DNA from: Desulfovibrio psychrotolerans | GTDB taxonomy: Bacteria > Desulfobacterota > Desulfovibrionia > Desulfovibrionales > Desulfovibrionaceae | Length of the DNA stretch: 64,000 nucleotides | Direction of reading: 5' to 3' | Assembly: GCF_013340305.1 (NCBI RefSeq) | Contig: NZ_BLVP01000007.1 | Coordinates: 306,339-370,338, forward strand | Shown: piece by piece, positions 35,785-44,677 of the stretch | Layout of the letters: each line of letters starts with the position of its first letter | Position numbering within the stretch: position 1 is the first letter of the stretch | The notes under the pieces: model-generated | What the model was told of the DNA's origin: nothing | Seen by the model: only the letters and a program-made list of their open reading frames with translations | The model's database searches: none | Position numbers and translations under genes: made by a program

Positions 35785-36210
35785 TCAGCACAAAGACACC
35801 ACGTAGTGTGGTGCTGCACCCTCATGCCGCTGGTCCATCCGCATGGCGCAAATCTCCATCACGGATTCTTCATCGCTTTTATCTACAAAGCACATGTGGC
35901 AATACTGATACGCATCGTCCTTGGGATGGCTCTCAAAAACATCTATAAACGTGTTTGTGCAACAGTACAAAGAATCAAAAAAATCACCGCCCGTGCAACG
36001 CGCCTCATGACATTCCAATATTTTCTTCAAAAGAACAGAGGTTATGGAAACCCTGATATTCACATTCCGTTTGCACGCAGCCATTGTTGCGTCAAAGAGA
36101 GTATATTTTTTCAGGATGGATTTTTCATCAGGCAACATATCAACCTCGCGTACCGCAACAGACTGGAATAGCAAGAGCAAATTTCCGCTGAAAAGACATG
36201 CCAGGCACAT
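35785..36210 (-). CDS. Probable exported Cys-rich protein, unknown
   Basis: A 141-residue open frame in a visibly AT-richer stretch. The ATG at 36210 follows AGGAA at 36219-36223 with 8-base spacing; an in-frame GTG at 36258 is the alternative. The N-terminus is hydrophobic (CLACLFSGNLLLLFQSVA), a likely signal peptide or anchor. The rest is acidic to neutral with 11 Cys in all, including CHEARC, YCC and CHMC. I recognise no family. The base composition unlike its neighbours suggests recent acquisition. The call rests on the ribosome site and protein-like composition only. Confidence 0.5.
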   Translation of the reverse strand: MCLACLFSGNLLLLFQSVAVREVDMLPDEKSILKKYTLFDATMAACKRNVNIRVSITSVLLKKILECHEARCTGGDFFDSLYCCTNTFIDVFESHPKDDAYQYCHMCFVDKSDEESVMEICAMRMDQRHEGAAPHYVVSLC

Positions 36211-36433
36211 AATCACTATTCCTGCCCAGGCTCCGGAAAAGACGAACGTGGACAACACGCTTCAATACCCGCTTCAAGCAACATCACCGCTCTGTCACAT
36301 GAGCCCTCCACGCATCATTTCAGGATGTTCCGCCTAATCCTATTCGCTGTCAATGATAGACGCCGGAATACAAAAAAACATCCGGCGTATTGATCACCGG
36401 ACCGTTCTTTCCGCAATCAGACGCGTGCACACG

Positions 36434-36467
36434 CCAACCACGGTTGTCATATGCCAACGCAGGTTGG
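36434..36467. promoter_or_regulatory. Two CCAAC-N3-GGTTG elements 20 bp apart
   Basis: CCAAC-CAC-GGTTG (36434-36446) and CCAAC-GCA-GGTTG (36454-36466) are the same partial dyad repeated with exactly 20-bp spacing; the outer halves also form a larger inverted repeat. It lies about 200 bp upstream of the chemoreceptor gene at 36661. The rest of 36211-36660 holds no gene I can support. Confidence 0.5.
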
Positions 36468-36660
36468 CGCGTTCAGCCCGTTTTATTTCATTCAGGTTAC
36501 AGCCGCCCCCCTGCTTTTCCGGGCTGTTGGCAATCGGCATGCACTGGCATCCTCCTTGCTCAAGGCATTTGTCCGGCTGCGGCGGCTCACATACCCATAT
36601 CGCCTAGAGTAGCCCCAATCGAACCGGACACACACCTGAAAGACAAGGAGCACTTTAGGG

Positions 36661-38409
36661 ATGTTTCACACCATAAAGGGGAAGATACTCGGCCTCGTCG
36701 TCTGCTGCATTGCGGCACTGCTCTGCATGCTCGCCTTCTCTGTCACCACGCTTTCCACCCTGGAAACCGAATTTGACACCATGAAGCTGCAGGCGCTGGA
36801 CGGACGCCAGGCAACCACCGCCATCAACCGCGATGTAAACTACATTGCCCGGCTCACCCGCAACATCATGCTGGGCAGCAATGCGGATAAGGACATAGAG
36901 GCACTGAAAAAACGCATCACCGCCATTGAAGCAGATTTCGCCATCCTGCGGGCAGGTGCGGCGGACGATGCGGAGCGCGCGCTCGTGGCACAGGCGCAAC
37001 GGGCCGCCCTTGCCTTCGTGCAGGACGGACTGCGCTTTGCGGAAAACATGCGCACCATCCCCGTGGCAGAGCGGGCGCAGCAGTACGGGGCCTACAGCAA
37101 ATCCGCCACCCCGCTTGCGGAAGAATCCCGCAAGTATTTCGGCGAACTGACCAAGGTGAAGGAAGAAGCCTGCGACCGTGCTGTACAGACCTTCCACAAT
37201 GACATCATATGGGTGAAAATGTGGACCATCGGCCTGTCCGGCGGCATCATCTTCATCATCATCACCCTGTGCTGCCTGCTGCGCCGCGCCATTGTGCGCC
37301 CCCTGACGGAAATCACCGAATACACGCAGGCCGTTGCAGGCGGAGACTACGAGCGCACCATAGACGTGCAGCGCTTCCGTGGCGAACTGGGCATTACGGC
37401 AACCTCGGTTGCCAGCATGGTCCAGTCGCTCCGCGCAGGCATTGCGGCCATAGAAGAACAGGGCCGCAAGGCCGAGGAACAGGCACACAGGGCTGAATCC
37501 GCCCAACGTGAGGCAGAGGCGGACCGCACCCGCATCGCCGCCCTGCTGGACACCATGAACTCGCTTGCCGCGCAGTCCGCAGCCATTGTCCGCGAGCTGA
37601 ACGCAGAAACCTCGGGCCTCTCGGAAGACTCGCGCCAGATTGCCCACGGAGCGGATTCTCAGCGCGCCCGTGCGCAGGAAACCGCCACCGCCATGGAAGA
37701 GATGACCGCCACCATCAACGAAGTTGCCCGCAACGCCTCACTCGCGGCAGGCAACATGGAGCAGACACGGACCGATGCGGAAAACGGCCTCACTCTCGTC
37801 CGACAGGTCATCACCGTGTCGGGCGAAGTGCAGACCCAGACATCCGGCCTGCAAGCCACTCTCGGCGACCTGAGCCGCCGGGTGGAAGACATCGGGGCCA
37901 TCATGGGCGTCATCTCCGACATAGCGGACCAGACCAACCTGCTCGCCCTGAACGCCGCCATAGAGGCTGCCCGCGCGGGCGATGCAGGCCGCGGCTTTGC
38001 CGTGGTTGCCGACGAGGTGCGCAAGCTGGCCGAAAAGACCATGACCGCAACGCGCGAGGTGGGCGAATCCATCAAGGGCGTTCAGGCCGGTGCGGGCGAG
38101 AACGTGCGCGCCATGCACCTGGTTTCCGAAGCGGTCACCCGCAACTCCAGCCTCACCCACGAGGCGGGGAACGCGCTGGAGGCCATTGCCTCGCTGGTCA
38201 GCGAATGCGCCACGCAGGTCACATCCATCGCCACCTCGGCGGAGCAGCAGTCCATTGCCTGTGAGGACGTGAACAAGGCCACCGCCGCCGTGAGCGAAAT
38301 CTCCGCCCACACCTCAGAGAGCGTGGCCCGCTCCGTACGCCGCATTCAGAATATTGCCGGTCTTGCCGAACAACTGCGGGACGTGACCGACCGTATAGAA
38401 CAGCACTAA
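36661..38409 (+). CDS. Methyl-accepting chemotaxis protein
   Basis: A 582-residue chemoreceptor of a different type from the one at 33572. TM1 is at residues 8-30, followed by a four-helix-bundle-like periplasmic domain of about 160 residues, TM2 near 190-212 ([18 protein letters not shown]), a HAMP domain, a coiled coil rich in Glu/Ala/Arg and the tip [20 protein letters not shown]. The end ([10 protein letters not shown]) lacks a CheR-docking pentapeptide. The ATG follows AAGGAG. The ligand is unknown. Confidence 0.92.
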   Translation: MFHTIKGKILGLVVCCIAALLCMLAFSVTTLSTLETEFDTMKLQALDGRQATTAINRDVNYIARLTRNIMLGSNADKDIEALKKRITAIEADFAILRAGAADDAERALVAQAQRAALAFVQDGLRFAENMRTIPVAERAQQYGAYSKSATPLAEESRKYFGELTKVKEEACDRAVQTFHNDIIWVKMWTIGLSGGIIFIIITLCCLLRRAIVRPLTEITEYTQAVAGGDYERTIDVQRFRGELGITATSVASMVQSLRAGIAAIEEQGRKAEEQAHRAESAQREAEADRTRIAALLDTMNSLAAQSAAIVRELNAETSGLSEDSRQIAHGADSQRARAQETATAMEEMTATINEVARNASLAAGNMEQTRTDAENGLTLVRQVITVSGEVQTQTSGLQATLGDLSRRVEDIGAIMGVISDIADQTNLLALNAAIEAARAGDAGRGFAVVADEVRKLAEKTMTATREVGESIKGVQAGAGENVRAMHLVSEAVTRNSSLTHEAGNALEAIASLVSECATQVTSIATSAEQQSIACEDVNKATAAVSEISAHTSESVARSVRRIQNIAGLAEQLRDVTDRIEQH

Positions 38410-38476
38410 CCCTTCACATACCCAACTCCCCCGACTCCGGAGCGGCCCGCCAATCTCCGCTGCCCGGAGTATCCCC

Positions 38477-38516
38477 GCCCCCCGCGCACGCCCATCCGCG
38501 CGGGGGGCTTTATTTT
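38477..38516 (+). terminator. Intrinsic terminator after the second chemoreceptor gene
   Basis: GCCCCCCGCGC (38477-38487) pairs fully with GCGCGGGGGGC (38498-38508) around a 10-base loop, then TTTATTTT. Apart from this and the GTTTCA pair, 38410-38771 holds nothing recognisable. Confidence 0.85.
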
Positions 38517-38737
38517 GCCTTCATCACCCTTTCGCATGGCGCAAAGCGTTTCACCACCCTCTGCCGGACGGAATCGGCCTGCACCACCGCATACAGCCGC
38601 TCCCTGCCCGCCCGCCCCTGTTCCGCGCAACCTGCTCCCCTTCAGTTTTGCAGAAGATGATTTTTTTGAGCATGATGCGTCTTGCCTCTGGACGGCGCAC
38701 CAAGGTTCGGGATACGCTGACGATGCATCCGTGGATT

Positions 38738-38753
38738 GTTTCATAATGTTTCA
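38738..38753. promoter_or_regulatory. GTTTCA-N4-GTTTCA pair before the sigma-54 activator gene
   Basis: GTTTCA occurs at 38738-38743 and 38748-38753, a direct repeat with 10-bp period, 18 bases before the ATG at 38772. The same arrangement recurs twice at 43016-43055. It is the best candidate for the binding site of a regulator encoded in this locus, perhaps with autoregulation here. Confidence 0.55.
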
Positions 38754-38771
38754 AGGTCAGGGAAAAGCGCC

Positions 38772-40388
38772 ATGGCTCACGCGCCCCAAGCACAGCCCCC
38801 GTCCCCCCCGCAGTCTCCGGTCAACACACCGGGAAAGGGCGTAACGGGCGGCATTACTCCGCTGCTCACCGGATTGCTGCCACAGTCTGTGGCGGCAGAC
38901 GCCCTGCTGGACAGCCTGCCCTTCGGTATCGCCGTGCTCAGTGCCGAAAAACGCATCGTCCGGCTGAACAGCCGTGCGCAAGCCCTGCTGGGCGTAGGGG
39001 ATGAGGCTCACGGACTCCCCTGCTACCACGTGGTGCGCTCTGCCCGCTGCCTGCGGGAATGCCCTGTTCCCGCCATTCTGCGCAGCCTGCGCGCAACGCA
39101 GGACGAACCCGCGGAATCCGGCTCCTGCCGGGGCGAAACAGCCCCCTGCGATACCGATATACTGGACAGACAGCGGCGCAAGGTGCCTGTACGCTCCTGC
39201 GTACTGCCTCTCTGCGACCCCGCCGGAGGAGCTGTCGGCTATCTGGAGGTTCTGGAAGAGGCCACCTGCCCCGCCCCCGGCCTTCCCCAGCAGGAAGAGG
39301 GCAGCAGCATGGAAGGCTTTATCGCCCGCAGCCCGGCCATGCAGCCCCTCTTTTCCGCCATGCGCATTATCGCGGAAACAGACTCCACCCTGCTTATCAC
39401 GGGCGAAACAGGCACCGGTAAAGATCTTCTGGCAGAAGGCATCCACAAGGCGTCTCCGCGTTCAGGCGGCCCCTTTGTCAAAGTAAACTGCGGTGCCCTG
39501 CCTGAGCACCTTCTGGAATCAGAACTTTTCGGCCACATGCGCGGCGCGTTCACCGGCGCCGTCTCCGATAAACCCGGGCGCTTCCGCCTTGCGGCAGGCG
39601 GCACCCTGTTCCTTACGGAAATCGGCGACCTGCCGCTGGCACTTCAGGTCAAACTGCTCACCGTGCTGGACGACCAGTGCGTCCACCCGCTGGGTGCCAC
39701 GCGCCCCGTCAGTGTGGATGTGCGCATCATTGCCGCCACACACAGAAATCTGGAAGCCATGGTGCGCGAAGGCACCTTCCGGCAGGACCTGCTGTTCCGG
39801 CTCAACGTGGTCCGCCTGCATGTGCCCCCCCTGCGGGACCGCGACGGCGACATTCCTGCCCTTCTGGACCATTTCCTGCGCCGCTTCAGCGCCTCCACCG
39901 CAAAATCCCTGCGCGGCTTCACGCCGCAGGCCATGAAGATACTGTGCGAGTACCCGTGGCCCGGCAACGTGCGGGAACTGCGCAATGTGGTGGAATACGC
40001 CGTGCATTTCACCACAGGCGACATGGTGGACATCTCCGGGCTGCCCGCCAGCATTCTCGCCCCCCCTGCGGAAGCATTGCCTTCCGGTGGCGACGGCTCT
40101 GCGGGACGCACGTACACGGCCCCCCACGCCCCGCGCCCGCCGGAAGGGCAGAGCGGGCAGGAACCAGGTCAGCCCGAACAGGCAACCACGCCTCCCCCCG
40201 CGGCGCAGGGTGTCTCCGGCACGGCACCGCAGGAACAGCAGACCTTCCGCACGTGGCAGGAAAAAGAACGCTCCATGATTCTGGACGCCCTTGCCCGCAC
40301 GGGCGGACGCAAGCAGGAGGCGGCGGACACTCTGGGCTGGAGCAGAAGCACTCTGTGGCGCAAAATGAAGCAGCATGCGCTGGAATAG
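38772..40388 (+). CDS. PAS-containing sigma-54-dependent activator with altered Walker B
   Basis: A 538-residue bacterial enhancer-binding protein. A Pro-rich start is followed by a PAS-like sensor (about 45-170; [22 protein letters not shown], with several Cys), an AAA+ domain ([23 protein letters not shown]) and a C-terminal Fis-type helix-turn-helix ([21 protein letters not shown]). The GAFTGA loop that contacts sigma-54 is intact. The Walker B motif reads FLTEIGD instead of FLDEIGD, so the metal-binding Asp is Thr. A Pro/Gln-rich linker precedes the DNA-binding domain. The ATG at 38772 follows AGGGAA; a TTG at 38736 is less likely. Confidence 0.9.
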   Translation: MAHAPQAQPPSPPQSPVNTPGKGVTGGITPLLTGLLPQSVAADALLDSLPFGIAVLSAEKRIVRLNSRAQALLGVGDEAHGLPCYHVVRSARCLRECPVPAILRSLRATQDEPAESGSCRGETAPCDTDILDRQRRKVPVRSCVLPLCDPAGGAVGYLEVLEEATCPAPGLPQQEEGSSMEGFIARSPAMQPLFSAMRIIAETDSTLLITGETGTGKDLLAEGIHKASPRSGGPFVKVNCGALPEHLLESELFGHMRGAFTGAVSDKPGRFRLAAGGTLFLTEIGDLPLALQVKLLTVLDDQCVHPLGATRPVSVDVRIIAATHRNLEAMVREGTFRQDLLFRLNVVRLHVPPLRDRDGDIPALLDHFLRRFSASTAKSLRGFTPQAMKILCEYPWPGNVRELRNVVEYAVHFTTGDMVDISGLPASILAPPAEALPSGGDGSAGRTYTAPHAPRPPEGQSGQEPGQPEQATTPPPAAQGVSGTAPQEQQTFRTWQEKERSMILDALARTGGRKQEAADTLGWSRSTLWRKMKQHALE

Positions 40389-40469
40389 CCTGCACGCCCG
40401 CAGACTGCGGAACGGCGGTCAATGCCGACGACTGTACAGGCGCATCATGACGGCAAAGAGGACGCACCC

Positions 40470-40811
40470 ATGAAAAAAATACTGATAGCCCTGCACGGAG
40501 ACGAGGTTTCTCCCCGGTTCGATCAGACCGGCGAGGCGTGGATAGGCACCATCCACGACGGCGCGATCATGCGGCGGCGCAACGTGGTGCTGCCGCAGGC
40601 GTCCTCAGAAGGACTCTGCCACCTTGCCGTCACCGAAGGGGTGGATGCCATTGTCTGCGGCGGCATTGAGGATGAATTCTACCAGTATCTGCACTGGAAG
40701 CGTATAACCGTTTACGATAACGTCATCGGGCCCATGGAGCAGGTGGCGCAGGCATACATGGAAGGCAGCCTTGCCGCCGGAGCCGTCTTTACGGAAGGAG
40801 AACAGCCATGA
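40470..40811 (+). CDS. NifX/NifB-like dinitrogenase cofactor-domain protein
   Basis: A 113-residue protein resembling the dinitrogenase iron-molybdenum cofactor fold: MKKILIALHGDEVSPRFDQT, VDAIVCGGIEDEFYQYL and a C-terminal helix. Stand-alone members of this family bind metal clusters or are accessory proteins of unknown role; no nif gene is nearby. The ATG at 40470 follows AGAGG. The stop overlaps the start of the histidine kinase gene (ATGA), so the two are translationally coupled and probably act together. Confidence 0.75.
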   Translation: MKKILIALHGDEVSPRFDQTGEAWIGTIHDGAIMRRRNVVLPQASSEGLCHLAVTEGVDAIVCGGIEDEFYQYLHWKRITVYDNVIGPMEQVAQAYMEGSLAAGAVFTEGEQP

Positions 40812-42520
40812 ACATGAACGAATTGCGTGCCCGCATACGGGGCTTCTTCGCCTTTCCGGAGGGCGTGGACGAAACCCGCTACGCGCACCTCAAGCGCAAC
40901 ATCGGGGTGCTCATGGTTATGGTTTCCATCGTGCCCCTGTGCCTTATGGCGCTCATCAACTTCCACATCTACCGCTCCACGCTGGACAGGGAACTGGAAG
41001 CCCCCATGCGCGGACTGGTAAACAAAACCAAGCACTCCTTCGAACTGTACCTGCGCGAACGGCTCTCTGCCGTCAGCTTCATCGCCTCGGCCTATTCGTG
41101 GGATGAACTGTCCACGGAAGAGACGCTGGGCCGCATCTTCCATATCGCCAAGCAGGAGTTCGAAGGGCTGGTCGATTTCGGGCTCATTGACGAAACAGGC
41201 AGACAGGTTGCCTATGTCGGCCCTTACAACCTCAAGGGAAAGACTTACACGGATCAGCCGTGGTTCCTGCAAACCCGCATCCGGGGCTCCTTTATCAGCG
41301 ATGTGTTCATGGGCTTCCGCAACGTGCCGCACATTGTCATCGCCGTAGAGGGACACACCGCCTCCGGACGCATATGGGTGCTGCGCGCCACCATCAACAC
41401 AGACCGCTTCGACGAACTTATCTCCCATATGGATCTGGACACAGGCGCGGATGCCTTTCTCACCACTTCACGCGGTGTTCTGCAAACCAACTCACGGCTG
41501 TACGGGGCAACGTTATCCCAGCTGCCCTTCGAGCTGCCTTCCGCCAGCTATCAGGCAAATGTCTTCCATGTGGACGGACCGGACGGCAAACACTACTTCG
41601 CCACCTGCTCCGCCTTCGTCAATCCGGACTTTGTGCTCATCGCCATGCGCCCGGTCACGGATATCGTCAGTTCGTGGTATTCCCTGCGCACCGACCTGCT
41701 CATGGTGCTTGTGGGCGGCGTTCTGCTCATTGCACTGGTGGCGTTCAAGCTCACGGACATGCTGGTGCAGCGCGTCATGGATTCAGACCGCAGCCGCGAA
41801 ACCGCCTTCCGCGAGATTGAACACACCCACAAACTCTCGTCCATCGGCAGACTTGCGGCAGGCGTTGCGCACGAAATAAACAACCCGCTCGCCATCATCA
41901 ACGAAAAGGCAGGGCTGATGAAAGACCTGCTGGACCGCGAGCCGGAGTCAGAAATCCGCAGCCGCCTTACCAAACAGATAGAAGGCGTTCTGTCCTCGGT
42001 CTCCCGTTGCCGCGTCATCACCCACCGCCTGTTGGGCTTTGCGCGCCGAATGGATGTGTCCATAGAACAGCTGGACGTAAACGAGGTGCTCCGCGATGTG
42101 CTGGGCTTCCTTGAAAAAGAGGTCATCAAGCGTTCGGTGGACCTGCGGCTCGACTTTGCGGAGGTGGCACCCGTCATCGCTTCGGACAGGGGGCAGTTGC
42201 AGCAGGTGTTCCTGAATATCATCGCCAACGCCTTCGAAGCCATACAGGACGGCGGCATCATTTCCATTGCCTCGCGCACCTCGGACGAAGGGGTGAGCAT
42301 CACCGTGCAGGACAACGGCTGCGGCATGTCCTCAGAGACCATGAGCCACCTGTTCGAACCGTTCTTCACCACCAAGAAGGGCACAGGAACCGGACTGGGG
42401 CTCTCCATTACTTACGGCATTATCCGCAAACTCGGCGGCAGAATAGACGTGCAGAGCGAAGAGGGACAAGGCACCACCTTCACCGTGCACCTGCCCTGGG
42501 GCAAGCGGCAGGAGCAATAG
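40808..42520 (+). CDS. Sensor histidine kinase with periplasmic Cache-type domain
   Basis: A 570-residue membrane kinase. TM1 is at about residues 35-57 and TM2 at about 300-322; between them is a 240-residue periplasmic domain like dCache (DFGLIDETGRQVAYVGPYNL, YTDQPWFLQT). The cytoplasmic part has the H-box [12 protein letters not shown] and an HATPase domain with NAFEAI, DNGCGM and GTGTGLGLSI. It lies in tight order with the NifX-like gene (4-base overlap) and a receiver-only gene 3 bases downstream, its likely partner. Confidence 0.92.
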   Translation: MNMNELRARIRGFFAFPEGVDETRYAHLKRNIGVLMVMVSIVPLCLMALINFHIYRSTLDRELEAPMRGLVNKTKHSFELYLRERLSAVSFIASAYSWDELSTEETLGRIFHIAKQEFEGLVDFGLIDETGRQVAYVGPYNLKGKTYTDQPWFLQTRIRGSFISDVFMGFRNVPHIVIAVEGHTASGRIWVLRATINTDRFDELISHMDLDTGADAFLTTSRGVLQTNSRLYGATLSQLPFELPSASYQANVFHVDGPDGKHYFATCSAFVNPDFVLIAMRPVTDIVSSWYSLRTDLLMVLVGGVLLIALVAFKLTDMLVQRVMDSDRSRETAFREIEHTHKLSSIGRLAAGVAHEINNPLAIINEKAGLMKDLLDREPESEIRSRLTKQIEGVLSSVSRCRVITHRLLGFARRMDVSIEQLDVNEVLRDVLGFLEKEVIKRSVDLRLDFAEVAPVIASDRGQLQQVFLNIIANAFEAIQDGGIISIASRTSDEGVSITVQDNGCGMSSETMSHLFEPFFTTKKGTGTGLGLSITYGIIRKLGGRIDVQSEEGQGTTFTVHLPWGKRQEQ

Positions 42521-42523
42521 ACC

Positions 42524-42949
42524 ATGAGCGGCTTACGCATACTTTTCATTGACGATGAGGGAGCATTCACCTCCACGCTGCTGGAGCGGCTGGAGCTGCG
42601 GAACATTCAGGCGCAGGCGGCACTGGACGGGCACTCGGGCATATCGCGGCTGGACGATGCCGCACGGGAAGGAACCCCCTTCCATGCAGTGGTGCTGGAT
42701 GTGCTCATGCCCGGCATGGACGGACTGGAAACCCTGCGCCACATACGCCAGCGCCATCCGGAAATTCCTGTGGTGGTACTCACCGGGCACGGCTCCACCC
42801 GCGACGGCATGCGCGCCATGCAGCTTGGTGCGGCAGACTATCTGGTAAAACCTGTGGATATTGAGGAGCTTGTGCGCGTGGTGCGCAACGCGTCGGAGTA
42901 CGCGGGCACCCTGCCGATGCAGCCCGCAGAGCCTCCTCAGGCAGACTGA
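42524..42949 (+). CDS. Receiver-only response regulator
   Basis: A 141-residue single receiver domain: acidic pocket FIDDEG, phosphoacceptor Asp in VVLDVLMPGMDG, Thr in VLTGHGST and Lys in LVKPVDIEE. There is no output domain. It directly follows the kinase gene at 40808. Signal output would have to go to another protein, such as a second kinase or the sigma-54 activators of this locus. Confidence 0.9.
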   Translation: MSGLRILFIDDEGAFTSTLLERLELRNIQAQAALDGHSGISRLDDAAREGTPFHAVVLDVLMPGMDGLETLRHIRQRHPEIPVVVLTGHGSTRDGMRAMQLGAADYLVKPVDIEELVRVVRNASEYAGTLPMQPAEPPQAD

Positions 42950-43015
42950 AAAGCACCCCGTCCGGGCTTTGCGGCAGGCGGGGCGGACGGACACCGCGCT
43001 TCGGGAACTCAAAAC

Positions 43016-43055
43016 GTTTCACATTGTTTCTTTTTCAGTGTATCATTTTGTTTCA
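43016..43055. promoter_or_regulatory. Two 10-bp-phased GTTTCA pairs (upstream activating site candidate)
   Basis: GTTTCA (43016) and GTTTCT (43026), then GTATCA (43040) and GTTTCA (43050) form two pairs with 10-bp period. They lie 94-133 bp upstream of the sigma-54 promoter at 43149, the usual distance for an enhancer. The same pair occurs before the activator gene at 38772. Confidence 0.6.
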
Positions 43056-43148
43056 TAACGTCGCAAAACAGTTCTCCGGTGCGTTCCGCTCGTAAGCGGC
43101 CCCAACAGAACATGTCGCAACACACCGGAATCAAAGAAACTGCAAACA

Positions 43149-43163
43149 TGGCACGGCTCTTGC
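43149..43163 (+). promoter_or_regulatory. Sigma-54 promoter of the SDTFAA-repeat gene
   Basis: TGGCACG-GCTC-TTGC fits the sigma-54 consensus at every fixed position, with correct -24/-12 spacing. Transcription should start near 43175, about 100 bases before the ATG at 43277. The leader has AAGGAGG before the start codon. Confidence 0.85.
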
Positions 43164-43276
43164 CATAGCATAGGCAAGCGAAACACCAACCCGGCAGGAT
43201 TGCTTCCCGCCCCGCAGAGGGGCAACCGAATAAGCAACCAGCCCTGAAAGGGCGGGCCGGGAACAAGGAGGCCACC

Positions 43277-43993
43277 ATGACGACCATCATCACCACCATA
43301 TCCGATACCTTTGCCGCCACTGCGTTCACAGACGCCAACCTCCATGCGGAAGCCCGCGCCATTGCCGGACTGCGTGAACCTTCGGGCCACCTGCTCTCCG
43401 ACACCTTTGCCGCCACCGCGTTCACCGATGCCAACCTCCATGCAGATGCGTACGCTCTGCTGGGCATGCATCAGCCGGAAGGCTCCATGATATCGGACAC
43501 CTTCGCCGCCGTTGCCTTTGCAGAAGCCAACCTGCCGGGCGAAGCCCGCGCCATGGCCGGACTGCCGGAACCCCGCGGCGAATGGCTGAGCGACATGGCA
43601 GCAGCCGTGGCCTTTGCCGAAGAAGGCTTTGCCGACGAAGCCATGGAACTTCTGGGAATGCAGGCCGGACCGGAAATTTCGCTGGGCTGGAGCACGAGCT
43701 CCCTGAGCGACACCTTTGCCGCCACCGCCTTTGCAGAAGCCAATGACCATGAAGAAGCCGCCGCCATGGCGGGCGTTGTCTCCCGCGCAGGGACCACCGT
43801 GCGGGCATCCGCTCCCGAAGCAGTATCGGACGCTGCCCGTGCAGCACAGCCCCGCACGGTGCATGCCCATACGCAGCAGCCCCGCCCTGTGCGCCCCCGC
43901 GAACACCGTACCGCACCGCGCAGCCTGGAAGGATTCATGTCCACCGTGGGTCTGGACCGCGTACCCGTCCGCTACGGCATCGCAAGCCTGTAG
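43277..43993 (+). CDS. Protein of five tandem SDTFAA-type repeats, unknown
   Basis: A 238-residue protein I do not recognise as a named family. Residues 9-168 are five repeats starting at S9, S41, S73, S105 and S144, with consensus SDTFAAxAFAEANxxxEAxxMxG followed by about 8 linker residues. The first four are spaced exactly 32 residues; the fifth follows a 39-residue step. Each repeat should form two short helices. Residues 169-215 are rich in Arg, Pro, His and Ala, and the end is SLEGFMSTVGLDRVPVRYG. No signal peptide or membrane segment is seen. The ATG follows AAGGAGG. It is driven by a sigma-54 promoter and followed by a response regulator gene. Confidence 0.85.
   Translation: MTTIITTISDTFAATAFTDANLHAEARAIAGLREPSGHLLSDTFAATAFTDANLHADAYALLGMHQPEGSMISDTFAAVAFAEANLPGEARAMAGLPEPRGEWLSDMAAAVAFAEEGFADEAMELLGMQAGPEISLGWSTSSLSDTFAATAFAEANDHEEAAAMAGVVSRAGTTVRASAPEAVSDAARAAQPRTVHAHTQQPRPVRPREHRTAPRSLEGFMSTVGLDRVPVRYGIASL
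43301..43774 (+). repeat. Five coding repeats (about 96 bp unit)
   Basis: The DNA of the five protein repeats is itself similar. A block near TCCGATACCTTTGCCGCCAC recurs at the start of units 1, 2, 3 and 5, which suggests recent duplication. Unit 4 is the most diverged (SDMAAAVAFAEEGF). Confidence 0.85.
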
Positions 43994-44025
43994 ACCGCAA
44001 GCACCTCTTGACCAAGGAGACCGTC

Positions 44026-44433
44026 ATGAAGAACATCAAGCTGCTCCTCGTCGATGACGAACAGGATTTCGTGGAAACGCTGGCAGAACGGCTGCGGCTG
44101 CGCGAACTGGGGCCGGACGTGGCCCTGAACGGAGAAGCCGCCCTCTCCATAGTGAACGATGCCGTGCCGGACGTAATGCTGCTGGACCTGATGATGCCGG
44201 GCATAGACGGATGGGAAGTGCTCGACCGCGTGAAGGGACAGTACCCCGATGTGCAGGTCATCATCGTCACGGGGCACGGGTCAGAGGCAGACAGGAAGCG
44301 GGCCATGGAAAACGGAGCCTTTGCCTACATGCGCAAGCCCGTAGACTTCGACCAGCTGGTCATCACCATCATGGCAGCCTACGACCACGCCCGGAGCCAC
44401 ACAGCCGCAACCGCAGAAACGGCCATGGCCTGA
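44026..44433 (+). CDS. Receiver-only response regulator
   Basis: A 135-residue receiver domain with LVDDEQ, phosphoacceptor Asp in MLLDLMMPGIDGW, Thr in IVTGHGSE and Lys in MRKPVDF. It has no output domain. The ATG at 44026 follows AAGGAGA, 32 bases after the repeat-protein gene; both are probably on the same sigma-54-dependent transcript. A strong hairpin follows. Confidence 0.9.
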   Translation: MKNIKLLLVDDEQDFVETLAERLRLRELGPDVALNGEAALSIVNDAVPDVMLLDLMMPGIDGWEVLDRVKGQYPDVQVIIVTGHGSEADRKRAMENGAFAYMRKPVDFDQLVITIMAAYDHARSHTAATAETAMA

Positions 44434-44464
44434 CAAATGGGTATTTACTCGGCGCCAACCGAAC

Positions 44465-44502
44465 GATAAGGTGGCCCGGTCAACGGAACCGGCCACCTTA
44501 TC
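44465..44502 (+). terminator. Long hairpin after the receiver gene
   Basis: GATAAGGTGGC (44465-44475) pairs with GCCACCTTATC (44492-44502), and the stem continues inward with a bulged C and CGGT/ACCG. Only a short T-run (TGATTTC) follows. It probably ends or stabilises the repeat-protein transcript. The rest of 44434-44677 shows no clear promoter. Confidence 0.7.
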
Positions 44503-44677
44503 TGATTTCAAAGCTGTCCTGTTCCGCTGCCCGCTCCCTACCGGCCTGCGGCAAGGCGCAGAAATACCGGGACCGGAGCGGCACAACCATGCCCCCTGAC
44601 GGAAACATCATGCTGCTGCGTCCTGTTGCCGTCTTCTCCATCCACCGACATACCTGCGGCCAAGCCGAGGATACCGT

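Noticed and set aside
35734..36171. A 145-codon + strand frame in the AT-rich patch
   Set aside because: It lacks a ribosome site and has no protein-like pattern; the opposite-strand frame has both a good ribosome site and a hydrophobic N-terminus.
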